NCBI RefSeq assembly: GCF_018687515.1 | Contig: NZ_CP061294.1 | Location: 1,302,001 to 1,366,000 of the forward strand | DNA from: Polynucleobacter sp. MWH-Spelu-300-X4 | GTDB lineage: Bacteria > Pseudomonadota > Gammaproteobacteria > Burkholderiales > Burkholderiaceae | Length of the DNA: 64,000 nt | Reading direction: 5' to 3' | Shown here: in pieces, positions 49,785 to 60,088 of the stretch | Position numbering within the stretch: the first letter of the stretch is position 1 | How the letters are laid out: every line of letters begins with the position of its first letter | Position numbers and translations under genes: made by a program | The notes under the pieces: model-generated | What the model saw: the letters and a program-made list of their open reading frames with translations, nothing else | Told to the model about the DNA's origin: nothing | The model's database searches: none

Positions 49785-50669
49785 TCACTTACCTTGCTTC
49801 ATTTCATGAAGTAACAAATATAAGCCACTCAAAACAACAATCGAAGTACCAGTGATCACTTGCCAATCTGGTAATTGATTAAATATCAACCAACCAAAAA
49901 AAGTCATATAAATAATTTTTTGGTACAAGAATGGTCCCAATTTACCAGCAGTGGCATATCTATAAGCATGCGCAATCGCAAAATGCCCTGCTCCACCAAT
50001 CGCACCCATCACCATAATCAAAAACCATACAAGCGGTTCAGTAGGCACGACCCAATGAGCTAACATAAATGGAAATAGCACAATCACCACGCCTAATATA
50101 GGCAAATATTGTGACTGCTCGGCAGAGTCATCCTTGGTGACGCGGCGCGTAATCATTAAGAAAATCGCATAACCCAAGGCGTTAATAAATGATAAGAAAA
50201 TGGCCGGGTGAAAATCTGCTGACCAAGGACGAGCAACAATTAACACGCCCACAAACCCCATAAATACAGCCATCCAACGCATAAAGCCAAGCTTCTCTTT
50301 AAGATAATGAACAGTAAATAACGCAATTAAGATGGGGACTGTAAATTCAATAGCAGCCGTCTGAGCCATCGGCAAATATTGCAAAGCTGCAAAATTAGCC
50401 AAGGTCATACTGGTCAACAGCAAAGAACGAATCAGATGTAATTTAGGATGCGTTACCTTGACAAGAGATTTTCCTTGCTTAGGTAAAAATAAAAGGCTCA
50501 TCAATACGAACTGAGAGAAAAATCTAAACCAAACAACTTCGGTCACAGGTAAAAATTGCACCAAATATTTAGCGGTTGCATCTAAACCCGCAAAAGATAC
50601 CGTAGCAAAAACGATGAACAATATGCCAATTCTTCTATTTTGCGGCGTATCTTCAAAGTGCTTACTCAT
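49785..50669 (-). CDS. EamA/DMT-superfamily transporter
   Basis: Inner-membrane protein of 294 residues with ten helices in two EamA repeats (first repeat FATVSFAGLDATAKYLVQFL and YLPMAQTAAIEFTVPI; second repeat PILGVVIVLFPF and YRYATAGKLGPFLYQKI). The substrate is not deducible. Its position between the hydroaromatic operon and the second LigAB pair suggests transport of a related acid or intermediate. A perfect 12-base palindrome lies 22 bases before its ATG. Confidence 0.87.
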   Translation of the reverse strand: MSKHFEDTPQNRRIGILFIVFATVSFAGLDATAKYLVQFLPVTEVVWFRFFSQFVLMSLLFLPKQGKSLVKVTHPKLHLIRSLLLTSMTLANFAALQYLPMAQTAAIEFTVPILIALFTVHYLKEKLGFMRWMAVFMGFVGVLIVARPWSADFHPAIFLSFINALGYAIFLMITRRVTKDDSAEQSQYLPILGVVIVLFPFMLAHWVVPTEPLVWFLIMVMGAIGGAGHFAIAHAYRYATAGKLGPFLYQKIIYMTFFGWLIFNQLPDWQVITGTSIVVLSGLYLLLHEMKQGK

Positions 50670-50690
50670 TCGGCTGATCCGTGGTTGTAT

Positions 50691-50702
50691 TGAACATGTT
50701 CA
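50691..50702. promoter_or_regulatory. Palindrome upstream of the EamA transporter gene
   Basis: TGAACATGTTCA is a perfect 12-base palindrome just upstream of the transporter ATG. It could be a repressor site of GntR or LacI type; no partner site was found in the window. Confidence 0.3.
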
Positions 50703-50792
50703 TTATGAAGTAATTTGTAATTAATTGCAGAACGTTGACTGCGCCAACACCATGTTAAAAATAAAATGTTTAGTAAAAACTGAAAACGCAAA

Positions 50793-50816
50793 ATGGCTCG
50801 CTTTACTGCGAGCCAT
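50793..50816 (-). terminator. Rho-independent terminator after the LigB-type gene
   Basis: ATGGCTCGC/GCGAGCCAT form a 9-base stem around a 6-base loop. On the minus strand they are followed by TTTTGCGTTTT, 24 bases after the dioxygenase stop. Confidence 0.75.
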
Positions 50817-50840
50817 CTATAGAGCCAATTAATTACCGAC

Positions 50841-51680
50841 CTAAACCGCTTCCATTAACATACTGCCAGCAGCAGTATTCGAGATAGGGATATGGTAATT
50901 AGCCGCCACTTGCTTTACAGCACCAGGCATTGCCGCTCTTGCTGCCAACCACATCACTAACTCCACCCCTTGAGTACCGGTTAATTCAACCAACTCTTCA
51001 ATGGTGTATTGAGTTGCGAATCGTGGGTTATCAATTAAGCTATGCATAAAGGCTGTATCAAATTCTTTATTGATAAAACCAGCACGCTCACCATCCAATT
51101 GATGAGATAAACCACCCGTACCAATTACAACCACTTTAATATCATCATCCCAACCTTGGATGGCCTGACCAACCGCCTTACCCAAATCGAAGCAACGCTT
51201 AGCGGATGGCAATGGGAACTGCACCGTATTAATACAAACTGGAATTGTAGGAATTGGGCAAGATTTCTCATTAGGCCATAACAATTTCATTGGCAATGTA
51301 AATGCGTGGTCCACTAACATTTCTTGGCAAGTGGTGATATCAAACTCTTGCTCAACCAAGTTGTTAATAAGCTTCCAAGATAAATCCGGAGCACCTTTAA
51401 AGGGAGGCAATGTAGGAATACCCCAACCTTCATCTGCATTTAAATATTCTTTTGCGGCACCCACTGAAAAAGTTGGCATCTTATCCAAGAAGAAATTAAG
51501 GCCGTGATCGTTATAAAACACGACCGCAACATCGGGCTTTACCTTATCCAACCATTGATGAATCGGCGTAAAACCATCAAAGAATGGTTTCCAATATGGG
51601 TCTTGTTGTAAATTTTGCGCGATAGCACGACCAATACCCGGTACGTGAGAAGTTGTAATTGCTCCAACGATTTTTGCCAT
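50841..51680 (-). CDS. LigB-type extradiol dioxygenase beta subunit, second copy
   Basis: A 279-residue catalytic subunit of the protocatechuate 4,5-dioxygenase family. Iron-ligand positions are His12 in TTSHVPGIG, His in FYNDHGLNFF (about 59) and a C-terminal Glu in GVELVMWLAA; the catalytic His is in GGLSHQLDGERAGF. It differs clearly from the other copy at 55008, for example PTLPPFKG and TCQEMLVDH, and recalls gallate dioxygenases (DesB/GalA), which are fused proteins. Here alpha and beta are separate genes 4 bases apart. The substrate may be gallate or a related triol. Confidence 0.85.
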   Translation of the reverse strand: MAKIVGAITTSHVPGIGRAIAQNLQQDPYWKPFFDGFTPIHQWLDKVKPDVAVVFYNDHGLNFFLDKMPTFSVGAAKEYLNADEGWGIPTLPPFKGAPDLSWKLINNLVEQEFDITTCQEMLVDHAFTLPMKLLWPNEKSCPIPTIPVCINTVQFPLPSAKRCFDLGKAVGQAIQGWDDDIKVVVIGTGGLSHQLDGERAGFINKEFDTAFMHSLIDNPRFATQYTIEELVELTGTQGVELVMWLAARAAMPGAVKQVAANYHIPISNTAAGSMLMEAV

Positions 51681-51684
51681 GATC

Positions 51685-52029
51685 TTATGCTCCCGCTGCT
51701 AATAGTTTTGCTTTAAATGCTTCTTTGCTCATACCTGTTTGCAAAGCCCCTAAATCTTGAACGTCTAAACCTAAAATGCCGGCAAACTTTGCCAAGTAAT
51801 AAACATTACCGCCAGCAGCAATCAAACCCAACACATTGCGATCACGAATCGCCTTAGCCTGCTCGTCATTAAGTTTATATTCCGCCATATAAGCCTCTTC
51901 ATCGCCTTTAAAACGGTTGCGATTCTCCAAACTATTAAAGGAGTAACACATGGCATTTAACGCATAGCCCTTTTGAGCTTGCTCGCCATCAAATAGCGTG
52001 GTTCCAGGAATCTTTTTAGCTGTTGTCAT
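51685..52029 (-). CDS. LigA-type extradiol dioxygenase alpha subunit, second copy
   Basis: A 114-residue small subunit that caps the active site of the LigAB enzyme. Conserved parts are PGTTLFDGEQAQKGYALNAM, NRNRFKGDEEAYMAEYKL and GGNVYYLAKFAGILGLDVQ. GAGG lies 7 bases before ATG 52029; a GTG one codon earlier is also in frame. It is followed by the beta-subunit gene and divergent from a LysR regulator across about 85 bases, an independent unit from the main pmd operon. Confidence 0.88.
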   Translation of the reverse strand: MTTAKKIPGTTLFDGEQAQKGYALNAMCYSFNSLENRNRFKGDEEAYMAEYKLNDEQAKAIRDRNVLGLIAAGGNVYYLAKFAGILGLDVQDLGALQTGMSKEAFKAKLLAAGA

Positions 52030-52114
52030 CACTCAACCTCATTTGTTTATTAGTGTTGTGTGAATTATGGAACTCCTGTAACATCTAATAAATAGATTAA
52101 TTTTCATAAAACAC

Positions 52115-53023
52115 ATGAATAAATTTAATTACTTAGATTTAGATGGCCATCAACTCCATATGCTCTTGGTCATTCTAGAAAAAGAGTCGATTACCAAAGC
52201 ATCGGAAACCCTTGGCTTGACTCAATCGGCCGTGAGCCATGCTCTCGATAAGATGAGACTGATTTGCAACGACCCTCTTTTTGTTAAAAGTGGCAGAAAC
52301 ATATCCCCTACAGAGCGCGCCCGCCAATTAGGTATTCAAGCTCGGCAACTTTTGGATCATATGCAATCTTTTGCTCAGGCGGATGTTTTCAACCCTCAAG
52401 AACTCAGAACAACATTTACGATTGCCGCTAACGATTTACAGCGAGACTTCCTGCTTCCTAGACTCATCAAGAATCTGGAAAAAATAGCCCCTCATGTCAA
52501 AATTAAAGTGATGCCATCAGGCATTCCTAGCCTTCAACTGCTACGGGACCAAGGCTGCCAATTAGCCATTACGCCTAGACCACCTGATGGTAGCGATATT
52601 TATCACAAACGTTTATTTGCGGATGACTATGTCATTTTCTATGACAAACAAGCGCGTAAAGCGCCGAAGAATTTAGAAGACTACCTCAGTAGCCAACACA
52701 TCAGTGTCGCCTACGATCCGCCAAGGCCATTAGCCATTGACCAATACCTGCTCGATGCAGGCATTAAAAGAGATTTCAAGATCTTAGTACCTGGCTTTGC
52801 AGGCATCCCATCTTTTTTAAAAGGCAGCCAGTTAATTGCTACCCTACCCAGCCTTTTAAAAGCTCAGTTGTTGAAAGATTTCGATACCTGTAAACCACCT
52901 ATCGACTGCCCCAACATGCCTATGTATATGGTGTGGCACGATAAGTACCACTCAGATCCTGTGCAAAAATGGTTAAGAGATCAATTGCAGGCAGCGATAC
53001 CCGCAGCACAAAGAACTAAGTAG
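52115..53023 (+). CDS. LysR-family regulator next to the second LigAB genes
   Basis: A 302-residue LysR-type regulator. The N-terminal helix-turn-helix is KASETLGLTQSAVSHALDKMR near residue 28, with GRNISPTERA of the NodD/NahR-like branch, followed by a periplasmic-binding-like effector domain (RTTFTIAANDLQRDFLLP). It is divergent from the ligA copy, its probable target, with an effector that is likely an aromatic acid. It interrupts the run of minus-strand pmd genes. No clean T-N11-A site is obvious beyond AT-rich sequence in the spacer. Confidence 0.9.
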   Translation: MNKFNYLDLDGHQLHMLLVILEKESITKASETLGLTQSAVSHALDKMRLICNDPLFVKSGRNISPTERARQLGIQARQLLDHMQSFAQADVFNPQELRTTFTIAANDLQRDFLLPRLIKNLEKIAPHVKIKVMPSGIPSLQLLRDQGCQLAITPRPPDGSDIYHKRLFADDYVIFYDKQARKAPKNLEDYLSSQHISVAYDPPRPLAIDQYLLDAGIKRDFKILVPGFAGIPSFLKGSQLIATLPSLLKAQLLKDFDTCKPPIDCPNMPMYMVWHDKYHSDPVQKWLRDQLQAAIPAAQRTK

Positions 53024-53045
53024 CTAGCCAAATTTACCCAGCTGA

Positions 53046-54044
53046 TTAAAACTCTTCTGTATCGATCTCTTTTTGAGTTGGCTCGTTATAACGAGCACCA
53101 GTGACTGTTGACTGATTAATTAACTTCTCAAGTCTGGCCATCACATCACTATTCAAAACAATGCTGCCAGCAGCATTGTTTTCTTTTAAGAATTCACTTC
53201 GAATAGTTCCGGGAATAACCACCAAGTCTTTATCTTTGTTAAGCAACCAAGCCAATGCCAATTGAGCCATCGTACAACCCTGCTCTTTAGCAATCGCTTC
53301 ATACTCTTTTAAAAGCTGTAAATTCTTAGGGTAATTTTCCGGGTAAAAACGCGGCATACTTCTACGAATATCATTCGCAGGCAAAGCCCCCACATCCAAT
53401 AACTTACCACCCAAGAAACCTCTAGCTAAAGGGCTAAAAGCAACAAAAGTTACACCAAGCTCTTTACAAGTTTTAAGTAATGAGATTTCTGGATTGCGCG
53501 TCCATAGTGAATATTCGGTTTGAAGCGCCACGATAGGGTGAACAGCACACGCCTTCCTCAAAGTTTCTGAAGAAACCTCAGATAAACCGAGATGATGTAC
53601 TTTTCCTTCCTCTACCAAACGAGACATTTCGCCAACGCTGTCTTCAATAGGTACTGATTTATCAAGGCGATGCAAATAATAAAGGTCAATCACATCCGTT
53701 TGTAAGCGTCTTAAGCTGTCTTCGCAATTTTTACGTACAGCAGCAGGCGATCCATTAATAACACGCTTGCCATCGACACCAGCCATGCCACCTTTACTGG
53801 CTAAAACAATATTTTGACGATGCGGCTTTAATGTTTTACCAACCAACTCCTCATTAGCGCCAAAGCCATAAAGAGCAGCCGTATCAAAAAAGTTAACGCC
53901 ATCCTCAAATGCCTCAAGCAATAACTTGGCACCCTCTTCAGGCGGTGGCGGTACACCATAGGCATGGCTGATATTCATACAGCCATAACCTACTGAAGAT
54001 ACAGAATATGGTCCTAGTTTTCTTTGAGGCAAATGTTTCGGCAT
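53046..54044 (-). CDS. Aldo/keto reductase
   Basis: A 332-residue TIM-barrel NADP-dependent reductase. The catalytic tetrad is visible: Asp and Tyr in NFFDTAALYG (about residues 52-57), Lys in VLASKGG and His in YYLHRLDKS. The C-terminal VIPGTIRSEFLKEN binds NADP. It lies 7 bases downstream of pmdC and is the last gene of the pmd operon. It has no assigned step in protocatechuate 4,5-cleavage, so it may detoxify an aldehyde such as the ring-cleavage semialdehyde, or feed in a side substrate. Confidence 0.9.
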   Translation of the reverse strand: MPKHLPQRKLGPYSVSSVGYGCMNISHAYGVPPPPEEGAKLLLEAFEDGVNFFDTAALYGFGANEELVGKTLKPHRQNIVLASKGGMAGVDGKRVINGSPAAVRKNCEDSLRRLQTDVIDLYYLHRLDKSVPIEDSVGEMSRLVEEGKVHHLGLSEVSSETLRKACAVHPIVALQTEYSLWTRNPEISLLKTCKELGVTFVAFSPLARGFLGGKLLDVGALPANDIRRSMPRFYPENYPKNLQLLKEYEAIAKEQGCTMAQLALAWLLNKDKDLVVIPGTIRSEFLKENNAAGSIVLNSDVMARLEKLINQSTVTGARYNEPTQKEIDTEEF

Positions 54045-54051
54045 CGCTTAA

Positions 54052-55005
54052 TTAACCCAATTGTTGTTCAAGTTGATGCAAAACATCATAACAAGCAAAT
54101 ACGGATTGAACGCTTGAATTAGGTTCACGACCTTCTTTAATAGCGGCAAAGAATTCTCTATCTTGCAATTCAATACCATTCATAGAAACATCCACTTTGC
54201 TCACATCAATTTGATTGTCTTTACCATCAAACAAATCATCATAGCGAGCAAGGTAAGTAGCTGTATCACCGATATAACGGAAGAATGTACCTAGAGGACC
54301 ATCATTATTGAATGACAAGCTTAATGTGCAAATTGCGCCATTGGCTGCTTTCAACTGAATTGACATATCCATTGCGATACCTAAAGCTGGATGAATCGGA
54401 CCTTGCACAGCATTTGCTTTAACGATCGGGCTACCGCATTGATAAGCAAACAAATCAACCGTATGGGCAGCGTGATGCCACAACAAGTGATCCGTCCAGC
54501 TTCTTGGCTGACCTAAAGCATTCATATTGGTTCTACGGAAGAAATAGGTCTGAACGTCCATCTGTTGAATATTAAATTCACCAGCTTTAATCTTTTTATT
54601 GACATATTGGTGGCTTGGGTTAAAGCGACGTGTATGACCGACCATCGCTACCAAACCAGTTTCTTTTTGCAGTTTTAATACTTCCTGCGCGCCTTTTAGG
54701 CTATCTGCTAAAGGAATCTCAACTTGAACATGCTTACCAGCTTTCAAACACTGAATGGTTTGTTCCGCATGCATTTGCGTTGGGGTACACAAAATAACAG
54801 CGTCCAACTCTGGCAAAGCCAAGCTATCTGCCAAGTCTGTTGTCACATGTTTCACACCATATTTATCAGCAAGTTCTTTAGTTTTCTCAAGATCTCTGCT
54901 GATCAATGAAATAACTTCTACGCCATCAATATTCTTAATGCCATCTAAGTGTTTAATACCAAATGCACCTGCTCCAGCAAGGGCTACTTTAATAGTTTTC
55001 GACAT
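54052..55005 (-). CDS. pmdC: 4-carboxy-2-hydroxymuconate-6-semialdehyde dehydrogenase
   Basis: LigC/PmdC: oxidises the hemiacetal of the ring-cleavage product to 2-pyrone-4,6-dicarboxylate with NADP. The 317-residue Gfo/Idh-fold protein has ALAGAGAFGIKHLDG at the N-terminus and VEIPLADSL where other Gfo/Idh enzymes have EKP, a substitution typical of LigC. It also has WHHAAHTVDLFAYQCG and VGHTRRFNPSH. It starts 2 bases after pmdB, and order and spacing mark a single operon pmdEFDABC. Confidence 0.93.
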   Translation of the reverse strand: MSKTIKVALAGAGAFGIKHLDGIKNIDGVEVISLISRDLEKTKELADKYGVKHVTTDLADSLALPELDAVILCTPTQMHAEQTIQCLKAGKHVQVEIPLADSLKGAQEVLKLQKETGLVAMVGHTRRFNPSHQYVNKKIKAGEFNIQQMDVQTYFFRRTNMNALGQPRSWTDHLLWHHAAHTVDLFAYQCGSPIVKANAVQGPIHPALGIAMDMSIQLKAANGAICTLSLSFNNDGPLGTFFRYIGDTATYLARYDDLFDGKDNQIDVSKVDVSMNGIELQDREFFAAIKEGREPNSSVQSVFACYDVLHQLEQQLG

Positions 55006-55007
55006 AA

Positions 55008-56272
<1,265 letters not shown>

Positions 56273-56287
56273 AACATCTCCAACTTT

Positions 56288-57205
56288 TTATTTAACTTCT
56301 TCAGGCCAATATAAACGCATAGGGTTATCAACTAACAACTTTTTCTGAGCTTCAGCAGTTGTTGCAATATGAGGAATCCAATCGACTAACAAGCCATCAT
56401 CTGGCATATGGTTCTTCAAATTAGGGTGCGGCCAATCAGTACCCCAAATAACACGATCCGGGAATTGCTCGACTAAATGCTTAGCGAATGGCACCACATC
56501 TTGATAAGCATTTTGTTCGCCATTCAAAGCAGGTTTGCCATTGACAGACAATCTTTCTGGGCAAGTTACTTTTGACCAAATATTTGGGTACTCACGCATT
56601 AACTTTACAAATAACTGAAACTCAGGACCATCTACTGGCTTAGTTACATCAGGACGGCCCATATGATCCACCACAACTGTCGTTGGCAACGCTGTGAAGA
56701 AATCCCATAATTCCGGCAAATCAACTGCTTCAAAATAAATCACAATATGCCAGCCCAACGGCGCAATACGTGCGGCAATTTCCATGAGCTCATCTTTAGG
56801 CGTGAAATCCACTAAACGTTTAACAAAGTTAAAGCGCACACCACGCACACCTGAGTCGTGTAACTCTTGCAACTCAGCATCAGAAATAGAACGCTTAATC
56901 GTAGCGATACCACGAGCTTTACCATTGCTATTCACTAGCGCATCGACCATGGCGCGGTTATCAGACCCGTGACAAGTTGCTTGCACCACCACATTTCTAG
57001 AAAAACCAAGATGGTCTCTTAATGCGTATAACTGGTGTTTGCTAGCGTCACATGGCGTGTATTTACGCTCTGGCGCATAAGGAAACTCTTCCCCGGGGCC
57101 AAACACATGGCAATGCGCATCTATGGCGCCAGCAGGTAATTTAAATCTTGGCTTAGTTGGGCCGCTATACCAATCCAACCAACCAGGAGTTTTTTCAAAT
57201 TTCAT
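56288..57205 (-). CDS. pmdD: 2-pyrone-4,6-dicarboxylate hydrolase
   Basis: LigI/PmdD: opens the pyrone lactone to 4-oxalomesaconate. It is a 305-residue amidohydrolase-superfamily TIM barrel with the metal-binding motif IDAHCHVFGPGEEFPY near residue 28. QATCHGSDN and a C-terminal WGTDWPHPN with the catalytic Asp are also characteristic. It lies 15 bases upstream of pmdA and 12 bases after pmdF, within the operon. Confidence 0.95.
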   Translation of the reverse strand: MKFEKTPGWLDWYSGPTKPRFKLPAGAIDAHCHVFGPGEEFPYAPERKYTPCDASKHQLYALRDHLGFSRNVVVQATCHGSDNRAMVDALVNSNGKARGIATIKRSISDAELQELHDSGVRGVRFNFVKRLVDFTPKDELMEIAARIAPLGWHIVIYFEAVDLPELWDFFTALPTTVVVDHMGRPDVTKPVDGPEFQLFVKLMREYPNIWSKVTCPERLSVNGKPALNGEQNAYQDVVPFAKHLVEQFPDRVIWGTDWPHPNLKNHMPDDGLLVDWIPHIATTAEAQKKLLVDNPMRLYWPEEVK

Positions 57206-57217
57206 ATCACTAATACC

Positions 57218-57901
57218 TTAGTCAATATATTTAAGACCAGCTTTTTCAAGGCCTTCACGCATCTTGTACATATCAAGACCTAAAACACCTTGCGCTAACT
57301 TTTCTCTTTTTTCAGCTTCGTTATTTTCACGAGCTTCAGCAGCATCAGCCACTTGCTGAGCTACAGCAGCAGGAACCACTACAACACCATCATCATCGGC
57401 AATTACTACATCACCAGGGTTCACTTGCGCGCCAGCGCATACCACTGGAATATTTACTGAACCAATTGTTGCTTTAATCGTACCTTTTGCACTAATCGCT
57501 TTACTAAATACTGGAAATTGCATTTGCGTTAAATCTTTAACATCGCGCACACCGCCATCAATAATCAAACCCTTGGCACCTCGAGCGCGGAATGATGTTG
57601 CTAATAAATCACCAAAATAACCATCTGTGCAATCCGCTGTCACAGCAGCCACAACCACATCACCAGGTTGAACTTGTTCAGCCGCCACATGCATCATCCA
57701 GTTATCGCCAGGATGCAACAACACGGTTACCGCTGTGCCGCAAGTATGAGCACCTGCATAAACTGGGCGCATATAAGGTTTCATCAAACCAACACGACCC
57801 ATCGCTTCATGAATCGTTGCCACACCAAAGCGTGACAACTTCTCAACAGCAGCGCGATCGGCTCGAACAATATTGCGCTTCACAATTCCTAAGTTATTCA
57901 T
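57218..57901 (-). CDS. pmdF: 4-carboxy-4-hydroxy-2-oxoadipate aldolase / oxaloacetate decarboxylase
   Basis: LigK/PmdF: splits 4-carboxy-4-hydroxy-2-oxoadipate to pyruvate and oxaloacetate, the last pathway step, and can decarboxylate oxaloacetate. The 227-residue RraA-like protein has [22 protein letters not shown] and [12 protein letters not shown], where Arg-Asp helps bind metal and pyruvate enolate. The ATG at 57901 ([11 protein letters not shown]) is preferred; a TTG two codons earlier is in frame. It lies 20 bases after pmdE. Confidence 0.95.
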   Translation of the reverse strand: MNNLGIVKRNIVRADRAAVEKLSRFGVATIHEAMGRVGLMKPYMRPVYAGAHTCGTAVTVLLHPGDNWMMHVAAEQVQPGDVVVAAVTADCTDGYFGDLLATSFRARGAKGLIIDGGVRDVKDLTQMQFPVFSKAISAKGTIKATIGSVNIPVVCAGAQVNPGDVVIADDDGVVVVPAAVAQQVADAAEARENNEAEKREKLAQGVLGLDMYKMREGLEKAGLKYID

Positions 57902-57921
57902 CTGCAATCCCGTATTAATAA

Positions 57922-58950
57922 TTAAAGATTTTTGGCTTTAAGTGATGCATCCAAACGAGGGAAAATCTTTCTAGCATTGCCCTCATAAATTTTCTTACGA
58001 TCAGCATCAGTCAAAATAGTGGATGACTCGATATAACGCTTCGTATCGTCATAATAGAAACCTGTTTCAGGATCAATACCACGAACTGCACCAATCATTT
58101 CTGAAGCAAACAAAATGTTATCTACTGGAATAACTTTCGTTAACAAATCAATACCTGGCTGGTGATAAACACAAGTATCAAAATAGATATTGTTTAACAA
58201 ATGTTCACTCAATAAAGGCTTCTTCAGCTCTTGCGCCAAACCACGGAAACGTCCCCAGTGGTAAGGAACTGCGCCACCCCCATGAGGAATTAAGAACTTC
58301 AAGGTTGGGAAGTCTTTAAATAAATCTGAAGTTAAGCACTGCATGAATGCTGTTGTATCCGCATTCAAATAATGCGCACCTGTTGTGTGGAAACAGCTAT
58401 TGCAGCTTGTGCTCACGTGAATCATGGCAGGAATTTCATATTCCACCATCTTCTCGTAAATGGGATACCAATGCTTATCCGATAATGGCGGCTCTTTCCA
58501 ATGACCACCTGATGGATCAGGATTTAAGTTGATGCCAACAAATCCGTACTCTTTAATACATTTCTCAAGTTCTGGAATTGATGTTTTTGGGTCAACTCCT
58601 GGAGACTGCGGCAACATCGCTGCGCCAATAAAATTATCTGGAAATAAATTAGCGACGCGGTAGCAAAGCTCATTACAGATAGCGGCCCACGTTGAAGAAA
58701 CATTGAAGTCACCAATATGGTGAGCCATAAAGCTGGCACGTGGAGAAAAAATTGTTAAATCACTGCCACGCTCTTTCATCTTAGCCAATTGGTTTTTCTC
58801 AATTGACTCACGCAATTCATCATCGCTGATATTCAACTCGCTGACCTTTGGTCCTAACTCAGGTGTATTTAAGTTAGCGATCTGGCGATTGCGCCAATCT
58901 TCCAATGCCTTAGGTGCAGTTGTATAGTGACCGTGACAATCAATAATCAT
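57922..58950 (-). CDS. pmdE: 4-oxalomesaconate hydratase
   Basis: LigJ/PmdE: hydrates 4-oxalomesaconate to 4-carboxy-4-hydroxy-2-oxoadipate. This is a 342-residue amidohydrolase-fold zinc enzyme: metal ligands in IDCHGHYTT (residues 4-6), MIHVSTSCN, and [15 protein letters not shown], with ASEM near the C-terminus. GGAGG lies before the ATG. It is the first gene of the pmd operon and divergent from a LysR gene, with a 19-base palindrome in the shared spacer. No tautomerase (PmdU/LigU) is visible in the window. Confidence 0.95.
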   Translation of the reverse strand: MIIDCHGHYTTAPKALEDWRNRQIANLNTPELGPKVSELNISDDELRESIEKNQLAKMKERGSDLTIFSPRASFMAHHIGDFNVSSTWAAICNELCYRVANLFPDNFIGAAMLPQSPGVDPKTSIPELEKCIKEYGFVGINLNPDPSGGHWKEPPLSDKHWYPIYEKMVEYEIPAMIHVSTSCNSCFHTTGAHYLNADTTAFMQCLTSDLFKDFPTLKFLIPHGGGAVPYHWGRFRGLAQELKKPLLSEHLLNNIYFDTCVYHQPGIDLLTKVIPVDNILFASEMIGAVRGIDPETGFYYDDTKRYIESSTILTDADRKKIYEGNARKIFPRLDASLKAKNL

Positions 58951-59078
58951 TTAAAACTCCTCCAGTAATTCCATTTCAAGCCATTTTGACACCTAGTAAT
59001 AGGCATTTTGGGCTTTTTTACATAGGAAGATTGTGTGCTTATTAGCGAGTTTAAGAAAGGTAAGATACCGACTAGCAG

Positions 59079-59097
59079 ATATATCAATTTGATATAT
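59079..59097. promoter_or_regulatory. LysR-type operator between the pmd operon and its regulator
   Basis: ATATATCAATTTGATATAT is a perfect palindrome with 9-base arms around one base. It contains TATCAATTTGATA, a T-N11-A LysR box, and lies 38 bases before the regulator ATG. It is the likely binding site of the adjacent LysR protein. Confidence 0.65.
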
Positions 59098-59134
59098 ATA
59101 ATTGACGGGTATTTAAATAATAAAAGTCAAAATT

Positions 59135-60031
59135 ATGGATTTAAAACAGCTGGAATACTTCGTACGGGTCGCTGAACTGGGAAGCTTTACCAAGGCATCC
59201 ATTGTTTTAAATATTGCCCAACCAGCCCTAAGCCGCCAAATTAGGCTTTTAGAGCTAGAATTTAGGCAAAATTTGCTCATCCGTAATGGCCGAGGTGTTA
59301 CCACCACCGAAGCTGGGAAAGTCTTACTAGAACACGGCCGAGGCATCTTGCACCAAGTGGTTCGAGCCAAAGAAGACCTTAATATGGTCAGAAGCACCCC
59401 ATCCGGTCGGGTGGCTCTAGGATTACCCCCTAGCATGACCAAGGTATTAACTGTCCCTCTCACCAAAGCCTTCCGATCCGAACTCCCTGATGCCCATCTA
59501 TCAATTTCCGAGGGCCTATCTATTTCCATGCAAGAGTGGCTACTAACCGGTCGTCTAGATATTGCACTTTTATATAACCCCAACTATTCAGCAGAGTTAG
59601 AGACCACCCCCCTACTAGAGGAAGATCTTTACTTTATTGAGAAGAAAAAAGACAACACACCATCTAAAGCTATTTCATTAGACGAAATAGCGAACTATCC
59701 GCTTGTGATGCCCGTTAGACCTAACGCTTTAAGAATGTTAGTTGAAACTCAATTAAGCCAAGTGGGCAAAAAAGCCAACATTGTTCTTGAGATTGATGGC
59801 GTGAATGCTATTTTGGACCTAATTGAAGAAGGCGCTGGTTACGGTGTACTACCGAAATATGCCATTAAGGCATCAGGTAAAGCGCTCTCATTCAAAATGA
59901 GACCCATTACAAATCTCACGGGCAAGTTAGTCATTGCCACAGCCGCCAACCGTGCAAGCACCTTAACGCAACACAAAACTATCCAGATGGTGCAAACAAT
60001 TGTTAAAAAGATAATGGGTGATGGAGCTTAA
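59135..60031 (+). CDS. LysR-family regulator of the pmd operon
   Basis: A 298-residue LysR-type regulator with MDLKQLEYFVRVAELGSFTKAS, the helix-turn-helix NIAQPALSRQIRLLELEF near residue 27, and an effector domain (GRVALGLPPSMTKVLTVPL) of the CatR/Nac-like branch. It is divergent from pmdE with a palindromic T-N11-A box in between. It probably activates pmdEFDABC in response to protocatechuate or an intermediate, as LigR does in Sphingobium. Confidence 0.9.
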   Translation: MDLKQLEYFVRVAELGSFTKASIVLNIAQPALSRQIRLLELEFRQNLLIRNGRGVTTTEAGKVLLEHGRGILHQVVRAKEDLNMVRSTPSGRVALGLPPSMTKVLTVPLTKAFRSELPDAHLSISEGLSISMQEWLLTGRLDIALLYNPNYSAELETTPLLEEDLYFIEKKKDNTPSKAISLDEIANYPLVMPVRPNALRMLVETQLSQVGKKANIVLEIDGVNAILDLIEEGAGYGVLPKYAIKASGKALSFKMRPITNLTGKLVIATAANRASTLTQHKTIQMVQTIVKKIMGDGA

Positions 60032-60088
60032 TTAATTTTGCTCAACCACCCATTAGCTATACCAGCTATAACGTATCGATAAATATAT

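Noticed and set aside
59113..59583. 156-codon open frame on the minus strand
   Set aside because: It lies wholly inside the LysR gene on the other strand, has no recognisable domain, and the LysR reading is strongly supported.
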